Of a DNA stretch of 64,000 bases, positions 50,482 to 60,760 are shown one piece after another. The notes under the pieces were generated by a model. The model saw only the letters and a program-made list of their open reading frames with translations. It did no database searches and was not told the origin of the DNA. Position numbers and translations under genes: made by a program. This DNA comes from Strix aluco (Eukaryota; Chordata; Aves; Strigiformes; Strigidae). Location of the stretch: contig NC_133939.1 of the NCBI RefSeq assembly GCF_031877795.1, forward strand, positions 3,515,698 to 3,579,697, written 5' to 3'. The number at the start of each line of letters is the position of its first letter. Position 1 is the first letter of the stretch.

Positions 50482-51093
50482 TCATGCAGCGTCCTCAGAG
50501 AATGTGAAATCCCTCAGCTCTGCGTTTTGGATCAGGTCCTCATAGGTGGTGGGGCAGTAGGCTTTGTACAGTTTTTCAGCCAGTGTGTTACTGCCCGCAA
50601 CCACGGCTTTCCGGTTGTGGTTCATGAAGTTCCACAAGTGCAGCGCGTAGGAGTGGTTGAAATTGGGGCTTTTGTCCCACACCCTGTAGTACCGGTGCCA
50701 GGCTGGGTACGGTATGGGGTAGAAACGCTGGGGGTTGAGGAAGGAAATGTTCTGGCAGCTGTGGTCTTCTGTGCCTTTGAAATCTGTGAGATTGCAGATG
50801 GTTTTGAGCATCCTTGTCATTAAAAGGGGCCCCTGGTTCCCCCAGATGTTCCCATTGTACTTGAGAACAAAGTTCTCCATGCAGTCCCAAATAAATTTGT
50901 GGTGGGCAGGGAAGCCAAAGATGCCATTGCTGGAGAACCGTGACTTCTGCGCTGCTAGGAAGCTTTCCTCAGGGATGGGCCTGATGGAGATGACATCTGT
51001 GTCCATGTAGATGCCCCCATACTTCCAAATAAGTGCCAGTCTGCTGGCGTCGGAGCTGACGTGGACCCAGTTCTTCTCCAGCTCCGGGACCAC
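50482..51093 (-). CDS. A4GNT: A4GNT coding exon 2
   Basis: 612 nt, residues 136-338 plus TGA, acceptor CAACTCTGCAG. Holds the DTD motif and the rest of the catalytic domain. The last 12 or so residues (ELRDFTFSEDAA) differ from the human tail. Confidence 0.95.
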   Translation of the reverse strand: MVPELEKNWVHVSSDASRLALIWKYGGIYMDTDVISIRPIPEESFLAAQKSRFSSNGIFGFPAHHKFIWDCMENFVLKYNGNIWGNQGPLLMTRMLKTICNLTDFKGTEDHSCQNISFLNPQRFYPIPYPAWHRYYRVWDKSPNFNHSYALHLWNFMNHNRKAVVAGSNTLAEKLYKAYCPTTYEDLIQNAELRDFTFSEDAA

Positions 51094-52425
51094 CTGCAGA
51101 GTTGGAAAGGTGAGACACTGATGCTGCTGGCAGAGAACTGACCATTGGATACAAACAGCACCATAAACCTGCACCTGCATGCCTGCAAGTGTCGCTGACC
51201 GCCCTTTCTTCCTCCAGCTATTGAATTTTATTGGAATAAGGTAAGGGGGCAATGCAGAGCAATGCTTTCTTAATATAAATGAATGCAGGAACATTTAATG
51301 GGTGTTTTGATGGAACCAAAAATGTTAAATCAATGATACCATGAATCACTGCTTGCTATTTCAGTGGGACACAACCCACTTAGCACACTCAATGATCACT
51401 CCCAGCTCTCTGAAACAGGCTGGAGGGTTTTCGTTGTCCCTAGTTGTTAGTATTTGGAGTCATTTTTTCTCAGAAGAAAGAGTTTGGAGGAAACATGCCT
51501 GCCCTGCACCGAGATGGAGCCAAATAAATTTTGCAAGCAGTTTTCCAGGAACTTATTTCCGAGCTGGAGTTCACAAGATCCCACCTTGGTTTTGCATATT
51601 GCTGTTACAAAAACTGAAATCTCTCCTGCATCTTATCTACTGTGGGCTCTGTCAGTGTGTGGCAGCATTAACAAGCACTTAGATGACTTGGGCAGCACAT
51701 TTTGTTCAACCAGCTTCTGTTGATAAAGATTATTAAGCAATGTTTTATCAAAACATGTATGCAATCTATTTTTACCAACATTTCGTTTGCCAAAAAAATC
51801 TGATTCTCCAGATAGGGGGGAAAATGCTGATAATGTGTTCAATAAACAGATAGATGAATACACTGCAAAACATGGCAAAAATGAATCTATTCTGAACCAA
51901 AAAAATAAAACCTACTAATTACACATAGCTAGTCCTACGTTCCTCCACTCATTTTAAGCATTCTTTGGACCTCTTTCCACCCCCTATTTATAATTATTTT
52001 CTCCTTACTATAACGCTCACCTGGTTGTACCACTGGAGCAGAGGGGTCTCCTGGAAGATGGTTTCCATCTGGAGGGGAAAAATGAAGACATTCTTCATAG
52101 AAGACAAAAGTGAGAAAGCTGCATAGCTGGAGTTCAAGTCCAACGCCGTGTCGTTTGTAAGTCCTTTCATGAAGAGGATGATGGGCCGGTCCTGGTAAAT
52201 CCTGGCAGCAGACTCTACGGAGCAGGACACCAGTGGAGGCGGCTCTAGGCGCTCTGTCGTCTCCAGAAAGATGATGCTTTTGCCAAGGTTCAAGACCTGC
52301 TCAGGTGTCAGGAAGTGCTTGGGCATAGGCATATAGGAGAAGAAGCAGCCAGACAGGAGGGAGATCTCGTACAAGATGGCCAAGGCAAGGAAAAAGCAGA
52401 AACATATCTGGATTTTCTTCAACAT
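50482..52425 (-). CDS. A4GNT: Alpha-1,4-N-acetylglucosaminyltransferase: whole coding span
   Basis: Golgi type II membrane enzyme that adds alpha-1,4-linked GlcNAc to beta-galactose on O-glycans; in mammals it caps gland-type gastric mucin. Exons 52021-52425 and 50482-51093 join in phase 0 to give 338 residues, against 340 in human. A short cytoplasmic start precedes one membrane segment (residues about 5-25). The catalytic region has SCSVESAARIY, SSDASRLALIWKYGGIYMD and the DTD metal/sugar-nucleotide motif at 166-168, followed by SNGIFGF, IWGNQGP and YALHLWN. This is the glycosyltransferase 32-type signature. N-glycosylation sequons include NDT, NSS, NLT, NIS and NHS. All key residues are intact. 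Confidence 0.96.
51094..52020 (-). other. A4GNT intron between coding exons
   Basis: 927 bp, GT-AG; nothing else seen in it. Confidence 0.9.
52021..52425 (-). CDS. A4GNT: A4GNT coding exon 1
   Basis: 405 nt, residues 1-135: membrane anchor, stem, and the first part of the catalytic domain (IIFLETTERLEPPPLVSCSV). Donor CAG|GTGAGC. An acceptor CTCTCCTTAG before 52470 shows the exon starts 45 nt 5' of the ATG, so an untranslated exon lies upstream, as I recall for human A4GNT. Confidence 0.95.
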
Positions 52426-52454
52426 TCTTGCTTTCCCTGGGCCTTTGGGGTCAT
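52419..52454 (-). promoter_or_regulatory. Upstream ORF overlapping the A4GNT start codon
   Basis: An ATG at 52454 opens an 11-codon frame (MTPKAQGKQEC) whose TGA lies at 52421-52419, overlapping the main ATG at 52425 in another frame. It lies within the same exon after the acceptor at 52470, so it is present in any transcript spliced there. Such overlap could reduce initiation at the main start. Confidence 0.6.
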
Positions 52455-53243
52455 GCCTTGGATATGGATGCTAAGGAGAGACAAGGAACAGCAAAAATAT
52501 ATATCAGTGTTATTACTTAGTAGGACTGGGAAATGGTAGGACACGGATTTGGACAGCATAGCATGAGGGCAGCTTGGTGAAGTTCATTCATGCCTTTTCC
52601 CCAGGACAAGCCTGGCAAGATGTCTTACAGTGCACAGTGCTCTGCCCTGTGGGATGAAGTGCTGGGGTCCCACCTACTCATCCCCAGCCAGGCAGAGGGG
52701 ACCAGAAGAGGTCTTGGGACATGCAGAAGGGACATGCAGCTGTGTCTGATGGCACAGCTACGCAGTCATTGAGATAGCAGAGAGGCAAAGACCAAGGGAG
52801 AGGGCAGGGAGAGCAAGGTGAGAAGGATCACCTCATCCCATGCCAAGGCAAGGGCCCCAAGCCCATCCCCCAGGGCAGGCTGGTGTAACTAACTCTTCCC
52901 AAGCACTGCAGCATCATGCCAACATGTGTTTGTCCACAAGCAGATGTCCAGGGGATCTGAGGAGCAAAATGTGCCAGTGGAATTAGGTGGTCAAGGGGGC
53001 TGTGAGTTCCAGTGAGGGGAAGGAAGGTGATGATTACAGTTTGGGATTGTCAGCCAAAGCTAAAACATTAGTATGCAAGCATCAAAGTCTTTTCCTCAAT
53101 CTGGCCCTTCTGCTCAACCATCAACCCTGAAGGCCGTGAGGGACTCGGGTCCTCCAGGGATGGGGGCTGCAGAAGGACCAGAGAGAGGCAGATGTAAGGA
53201 TAGAAAGCAGATGGTTTTGTACAAACAAGGAACTAGGACCTAC

Positions 53244-53310
53244 CTGGATTATAGTTCTGACAAATTCACATTTCCAGCTTGTTTGTTTGCCATCACGGTG
53301 GCAATCAGGC
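53244..53310 (-). other. Candidate untranslated first exon of A4GNT
   Basis: Minus-strand donor ATCCAG|GTAGGT ends at 53244, 0.8 kb upstream of the acceptor at 52471, with forkhead-like GCAAACAAAC just upstream (about 53282-53291). Suggestive only; the 5' edge is nominal. Confidence 0.25.
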
Positions 53311-55800
53311 TCCCTTAGAGCCCAGCTCCCTGGTGAAGACACCTAAATTGCCTGGAGCATGCAAAGGGATTTCTGAAGTCAGGAGACTGATGCACGGAGG
53401 AAAACTGGCTCTGCTGCAGGCTGAATCTCAGTCCCAGAAATGGTTTGGGGCCAATGGGACCCTCCTAAAAGGACAAAGAAGGGACAGATTTTAGGTGAGA
53501 CCCATCTGATACCTACATGAGCCTGGCCCGGCACCTCATTCCTGGTCTCACCACAACACAAGCCCATACCGGACCAGGGAGTTCCTGCCGGTGAGAGGCA
53601 GGGTCGAATCTTATCTGCACTGCACTGACAGGCTTGTGACACAAGGAAGTTCCCTCCTGAAATGCCACCTCGTTGCATCTGAGCAGCCCACATTTGCTCT
53701 GTAGAGATCATGAGCCAGGGTCCAACAGAGGGAGGACACTTTGAATGACAACCCCATGTCCAGGTGACCCCTGGAAGTGTTTAAAGCTTGATTAATTAAA
53801 GGGAATGGGAGGAAACACAGCTCTGTGTGCTCAGATAATTAATGAGACACATTACCATGTCACACAGCCAGAATATAGATAAGTCCGTAGCGTAGCAAAC
53901 CCGTGGAAATTCCCCTGCAAGCACTGAGCACATGCTTGAAGCTGTGGCAGCTCCTGATCCATTTCTCAGAGCTAGATCTCATTGAATTAAATATTAAAGC
54001 AATGATTGTTCCCATCAGTACAGCTTTCCATGCCGCATAGCAGATTGTGTTGTTTCCACTGCAACTGCACAGAGTTTCTCATTACGCCCTGGGTTCCCAT
54101 GACAGCATGGGACGAGATGCCAGGAGTGAAGTGGGTGACAGTGCTATAGCCACCAGGCACCAGTGTGGCTGTGGGTATGATCTGCTGGACAAAGCAGCCT
54201 GCAGAGGAGGGAATGCTGCGTTTTTTATTTTTTTTATTTTTTTCCTGTCCTTTTCCCACTTTCTCTCATTGCCCCAGCCCTCTGCAGAGGAGCCCCTGCT
54301 GTGAGAGGCAGCACCCCATGCCCAGACCCTCCCTGCAGATATTGAATTTGGATGGAAGGCAGGGAATGGAGAGCAAATACAAGCAGTTTGGAAACAAGTT
54401 GTTCCCAAGCCTGTGGATAAAGAAGCCTGTGCTGCAGAGCACCACAGCCCCGATGATGTTCTCCTGCTGAGCCCAGCATGAGGGGGCTCGGGAAACTCCA
54501 GCAGAAGTGGGATTAAAATAAATTACATTATTTGAACTACAAAATTTCCTTCCACATTCCCCTCCTGCCTCTTTCTTGGACACATGCTTCTGACTTGCTC
54601 CAGACATTTGAAAACAAAACAGAAAGAAAAATTTGCCCCCTGGCAACTCCCTCACCAGTCTCGTCTTGGCCAGATTTCAGGCTTTATTTCTTTTTTACCA
54701 GTCCCAGCTCTGACCTAAACCCTGCCTGCTGCTGTTTCTGTGCTGCTGCTCCAGTGCAGTCCAGGTACTGGAGCTCCCTCCCTCTGTTCCTTGCAATTTT
54801 AAAATCTTGATGCCACTCTCTTGGCAATGTTTGCTTGAAGCAGAAAACCCAGGCTTTGCTTTGATTAGAAATGGGACCATCAGGACATTCCCATTACCGG
54901 ATTAATATTTCTTCTTTGATGGCCTAAAGATCCGATGTCTCAGGTCTTTATGAGCAGCCTAGCAAAGCTGTGCTCGCAATAGTTGTTCAAATTTAAAATA
55001 GTCCGGGAGGCATTTTATTTGCAAATTGTGGGGAGAGAATAAGTAGACACTCCAACAGATACCGGCTCTGTGTATGACATTGTGAAGAGAAACACGAATC
55101 TTCATCGTCTCATTCTGGGAAATTGTTTTGCTTGGTTGGTTTTCCAAAACCCCTATGTGGCGAGTTATGAATTCTCATCACATTTGACCTGGAGGCTGCT
55201 GTTATCAAAATGTTCACTTTCCTGCTCAAGTTAAAAGGACTGCAGAACCGAATGTTAAAAATAAATCCCAGCCATTGAATAGATTACCCTGCTGAGTGGG
55301 TTGCTTTTTTGGATGCAGCAGACAGCATGCTGGTTTGATGGCCCATCTTGTAAAGATATTTCTTTTCTCGGGGCAATTTCAGTATTTCAAGTGCAGGATG
55401 AAAACGGGTGGGAGACTACAAGAGAGATTACTACAAATGCCAGTGCACTACAGCACTGTTACTGCTGTGTGATAATTCCTCTGAGGTGTCCGTGAGACAC
55501 GTGCAGCAGGAAGGTACAACAGCATTTTTCAGTAAATGCCACCAAAAGGGAGTAAATCAACCTGCTGGGGTGCTGGCAGCTGTGCACACCCCCTGCCCAT
55601 CACAGCCTGACCCCACAAATGCTGGGGTCCCTGCAGTGGCAGCCTGGCTGAAGGGCAGCCCACGGGGCACGACCAGCCCCAAAGGGACTCGTAACACGGG
55701 CTCAGCTTACACAGGGACTAAGGCTTCTCATTTACCAAAAGAATATTTTTAAACAAAAAAATAACAGCACCTGCTGCTTTCAGTTTGCACAGCCCTTTGG

Positions 55801-55839
55801 CTCAAATCTGATTTGAGTTTTCAAATCTGATTTGAGTTT
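55801..55839 (+). repeat. Tandem duplication of a perfect palindrome
   Basis: TCAAATCTGATTTGAGTTT occurs twice head-to-tail (55802-55820, 55821-55839). Each copy contains the 7+1+7 inverted repeat TCAAATC-T-GATTTGA. Confidence 0.9.
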
Positions 55840-58195
55840 TAGACTGTCTGAAGCGAGTCACCTGCATTACGAATTACAGTTTATGCACCACAGGTAAATA
55901 ATACACATATCACAGCCCTTCGGCAATGCCAAACTCTGCTGTCACTGAATCCTCATTCTCATGGCTCCTGGGCATCCCTCGTGATTCAAAAGAGAGACTC
56001 CCATCCTCTTGTCTATCCCCAATACTGCAGCTTTCCTCCAAGAACCAGTGGGTTTTTCATTTGGGTCTGCACCCATCCAACTGGGTGACTGTCCTTATTT
56101 CTCCTGGCAGAGAATAACCTGAAGGCAGTCCCTCTTTTTAGCACACACAGTGTTGCTTGAACCTACACCAGTTTATTTTCATGTCTTTACAGAATCTGCT
56201 CAAGTAAATTACAGCTACAATCAAGTTAGCCCACGTGCGTGTGCTTCAAAGCCAACTTCCTTACAGATTTAACACCAGGCACATTTGGAAACCTCTTTCA
56301 AATGGAACACTTGTAGAAGAATACATCATATTCATTGCAGACTGTAATTAATGCAGCTGCTCCGACCTCCAGCAACGCAGGCAAATGAAGGGGCTTCTTA
56401 TTGACGACTTCTCACCCACTTTCTGATTCTACAACCTGACATGTTTAGAGACAAAGGAAAACTCACCTCTTGGCTGCAAAAAGTAGGAAAAACGTGCAGT
56501 CTGTTGGGAAGCGAAGCCAAGCTGAACCACACTGGAAGGTATCCACAGCCAGTGCAGAGCCCTTGGCCTGTGCCAGAGGAGCTGCACGGCCTCTCCACCA
56601 CCTTCTGCCCTGCCAGGGCTTGGAGCAGCCTCATGGCTTGCTCTCCACCAGCTCTGGTGTTTGCATTCTTGGTGCGCTGAGATAAGACTGAGCAAGGAGT
56701 TAGGGCTGTGTGCAGGCACACAGGAGTAGGCAGTGCGAGGTCCTTCGGGCAGCCAAACGTGAGCCCCACCGGTCTGTGAGGGTCACAGGGGATGGGTGGG
56801 ACCGAGAAAAGTGGGTGCCAAAAGGCAGATCATTTGTACCTTTTGGGGTGGTTTGCAGTGTATTAAGCCTTTTCTCTGTATCTAGAACCATGCTTATGGA
56901 GGCTACTTTACCATTCTTTGCCCTACAGCAAAGAAAAACTTTGCTGAAGTGTCATTGTTTCTCTGAATACTTCCAAGGAAGGCAACAGGGCCTCCTACAC
57001 AAACTCATCCCAAATTACACCGCACAACCTGAACTGTCTGCCTGACAAGCTCAGATGCCAGCCCAGCTCTCTGGTTAGAGATCAGGCAGGTGGGAAGAGT
57101 TGCTGATCAGTCAGAGACTCTGCTGGTCCCCACAACCTGTCCCCAGAAGGATGCTTTGAGGGGTACAGGAGCACCATCAGGTGCCCCCAGGATTGGGATG
57201 ACCCGCCTCATGTTGGAAGGATCCCCCAGAGATTTCCTGGCCCTGGCGTCTAACTTCAGTGGCCATCCTGCACTGAGACAGTAGAATTTGTAAGGGAGAG
57301 GTGGAGCTGTGGCGTCAAAGAGAATTCCCTGCACATCCCTCCTGCAACCCTGACCTGGGCTGGACCAGTGACAGCCTGTGTGAGGATACCAGAGCATCCT
57401 ATTGGGATGCAGCCCCTGGCTTCCAGTCACCCACAGCAATCAGGCTCTTTGCAGCTCCTCTCCTGCTCTTCTTCCCTTCTCTTGATTTTTGGCAAGACTA
57501 TCTATGCAGAGCATATTTACTAGCAGGGCCAGAAGCTTTGTCCAGCCAAAAAATGCCGGCAGCCCTGCACGTTGTGTACATGCAAGCATGGCAAAAACAC
57601 TCATTTACCACTCAGAATACCACCTCTCTCCACCAGCAGCAGCCACTTAGTGCTTATAAACCACCAAAAAGTGTTCAGCTCATCCCCTCCACAGCTTGTG
57701 ACGGCAGCAAAAAGCCAGCCTGCCTGCTCTTCAAAATCAGCCACCGAATACGCCAGGGCGTGCCCCGTTTGCTCCTGACCACCTCAGGGCACCCCACCTC
57801 GCCCTACCACAGGGTGCAAAGGGCCTGCCCCCGGCTTTGTTTGCGCTCCTGCTTACGTGTTTCCCGCTGCTGAGAGCTGGCGGAGGATGCAAGAGCAGTT
57901 AATGTTGCCACAAACAGGCAGAGCAAACAGTCACCATGGAAAGCTATTGAGATAGTCAGGGCTTAATCAGCAGATAGCACCCTGGGTGAAAGTGCCAGGA
58001 GGGCTCCAATTCCAAAGTCATCCCTTGAGCAATGACGTAGGTGAGGAGCCCCCATGCTCTGACACACCTCTCTGTGAGAAACCCTCTCCTTTGGCAAACA
58101 CTCACTCAGGTCCATCGTTTGCTGTCTGACCTGCAAGGAAATAGGATGGCCAGTGTCCAGCTCCAAAGCTGGGAGCTCCTCCAGATATAAACATA

Positions 58196-58243
58196 TCCAT
58201 CCATCCGTCCATCCATCCATCTGTCCATCCATCCATCCATCCC
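58196..58243 (+). repeat. ATCC tetranucleotide microsatellite
   Basis: About twelve ATCC/GTCC units with two G or T interruptions. The tryptophan/methionine/aspartate-rich reverse frames over it are repeat translation. Confidence 0.95.
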
Positions 58244-60439
58244 TTCCCAGTGCACATACATTGCGCCTGCTGAGCCTAGAGGATGCGTTAATACAGGGGA
58301 ATGCATGGGAGCAGACGGCAGCTGTTATTAAAAGTTTCAGCCCAGCTTTTATCTTGCACAATGTGAAAGCATCCCCCTCCTGCACCAGCTCCCCCCATTG
58401 CCTTGATGTGCTACCGAGACCCTTGCCCTGGAGTTAGGAGGGGAATTTTCTATGCAACCCACTCCTGCAGAAGGGGCGGTGTAATGTTACAGCCTGGAGC
58501 AGCCTGTATCACTGGCAGATAGGGGAGATGATGAAACTATCAGCCAAAATGCACAACACAGCAGAAAGTGAGAGGGCTGTGCATTAATGCAGGCTGACCA
58601 CAGCCCTGGCTGCTTGGTGGGAGGATTTGGGAAAGCACTTTAGGGCAGAAATGGTGTTATTTATCTTAGGGGATTCTTCTGTCTACCTCTGCACCTCTAC
58701 AGTCAGACCCCCAGGATTTGGCTGGGCTCTGATCTCTTAAATAAGTGTATTTCCCTCAGAAACATGTTGTTGAGGACTGGATTCATCCTGTCTCTCAATA
58801 TGTCAGACAAACTCTCAGCCCCCCACCTGGATGCCGTGAACTGCCAGCATCTCACCAGGACTCTGCCCCATTCTCCTGCTCCATGGTGTGATGGGCCAGA
58901 TGCCACTGCCACAGCCTTGCCTGTGCCCTGCCAACCCAGCACATGAATTTGGGTCCATGAAAGCCTGCTGGAAAAGCATGTGGGGGATGACAAGCAGGCT
59001 CACACACACCAGTGAGCCCGGTCTGCATGGGGCTGTGCTGGTGGATGGGGCACTGCCAACTTACTTGGACTGAGACCGCTGCATGCTTCACACTCACACA
59101 AAAATAATTAAATACAGGGAGCAGCCAAAATTCTGGTGCTGCTCTGCATTGCCCTCTATAGGAGCCCGTTTTCTGCTTCACTGAATGGGGAGCCCAGAAA
59201 AATGTGAGTCTGCAGTCAGAGCCAGTGCCAGGGCCCCTGCAACCCCAAGAGCTTGGTGGCATGGCCAAGGGAGGCAAAAATCACACTGCTGTGTCACACA
59301 GGCAGTCTGCAGCAGACTGAGGCCCCAGCTCCCATCAAGGTGACTAGTGACAGAGCCCTGCACCTCTCCACGCTGCTGCACAACCAACAGGCACAGAGAA
59401 ATATGTCAGCCTTGAACACCATGGGATGCTCACCATGGTTATGGGGAAGGAGTTGCACCAGCTTTGGCCCCTGATCTGCCTGCTCAGGTTTGGTTCACAG
59501 GCAATGTGGGCTGCTTCTAGGGGTACATCCATTGTATTGGGCTGCAGATGCTCAACTGTTTTGCCTGATGCTCTGCAGCAGGAACAGTGGTCAGTGGCAC
59601 AGCCTGGCTTTCTGCAAGAGCCCACCCAAGCCTTCATCTTCTCCGTAGCAGAGATCCTGTGGAGATTTCTCTTTATACAGAATAACCTTAGAGACAGTAA
59701 TCCTACAAAATCACCCTTGCTCCACTCAGAGATGAGTTACGTTTTATTTCTGAGCTTGGGAATCTTCTTCAGTTTTGCTCCATGAAAGGATGAACATATC
59801 TGCTCTGGAGATCTCCTCCAAAAATGGAGGTGCATATATGTGGCTGCTTGAGGATGCTCCAACAATGGCTGAGCATAGCTCTCCATGAACCCGACCAGTT
59901 GCTGGTCTGAATTTGGCTGCAGTAGCATTCAAAAGGATGATTTCTCACCCGTTCAGAAGAAAAGCCAGGGCCTGAAGGCAAGCATCCCACGCAGGCACTT
60001 ATGTTCCCCTAGAAACATAACACATTATATTTCCATATATACTCTCAGCATCACCCAAAAAAAGCTATTAAATAATATTAAACAATATCTCATTTTCTAA
60101 ACCTTACCAAAGGCCTGCTCAGGTCTGTGCCTGTGATCATTGCCAAGTGCTGAGGTTAAATAAGTTCCTCAGGGCTTATCACCGGCTCACACTTCCTGTA
60201 TCTCCCTTCTGAAACACAGACATTTGTCCCAAATGAGCCAACTGATGCTGTTGTTTGCTGAAGTAGCTCCAAAGACCTCTTTCTAGAAAGTTTCAGCCCA
60301 TCTGACCGCCATCTTGGGAAGTTACAGCATTTAAACTCAAGTGCCCATCTTTCAGGGGCTGTGGTCAGTGCCCTGTGCACAGCCCAGCTCTTTACCATCA
60401 CCTTTCACTGTCTTGCTGTGCACTTCCAAGAAAAGTCTG

Positions 60440-60760
60440 GCTCAGCCTTCCCTTTAAACTCTTAAATAGGGAGATAGAGCAAATAGACCCCCTTCACCTC
60501 CTCTCTTCTGGGTTGAGCAAACGCAGCTCCCTCAGCCTCTCCTTGCACATCCTCCATAACCATACTGGGGGCCCTCCACTACACCTTCTCTGGTTTTCCA
60601 ATGTCTGTCTTATACTGGGGGCCCAAAGCTAGATGCAGTAGCCAGCTATGGTCTCCTAAGTGCCAAGACAAGGGGAGTAAACCCTTCCTCGCCCCACAGT
60701 GCTCGGTTTGGAGTAAGACCTCTAGAAGACCAGTCTTAACATTCACAACAAGGGGAAGGA
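60440..60760 (-). mobile_element. Old, diverged CR1 LINE fragment, inverted
   Basis: Plus-strand text such as GCTCCCTCAGCCTCTCC, GGCCCTCCACTACACCTTCT and CTTATACTGGGGGCCCAAAG resembles the complement of CR1. It lacks a 3' octamer end and is clearly more mutated than the copy near 30.9 kb. Edges are approximate. Confidence 0.65.

Noticed and set aside
57301-57873. 190-codon plus-strand open frame in the distal intergenic region
   Set aside because: No domain, signal peptide or splice context; a frame of this length can arise by chance in GC-rich sequence.
58106-58437. Open frames with repeated DGWMDG or HPSIHPS
   Set aside because: They are translations of the ATCC microsatellite.
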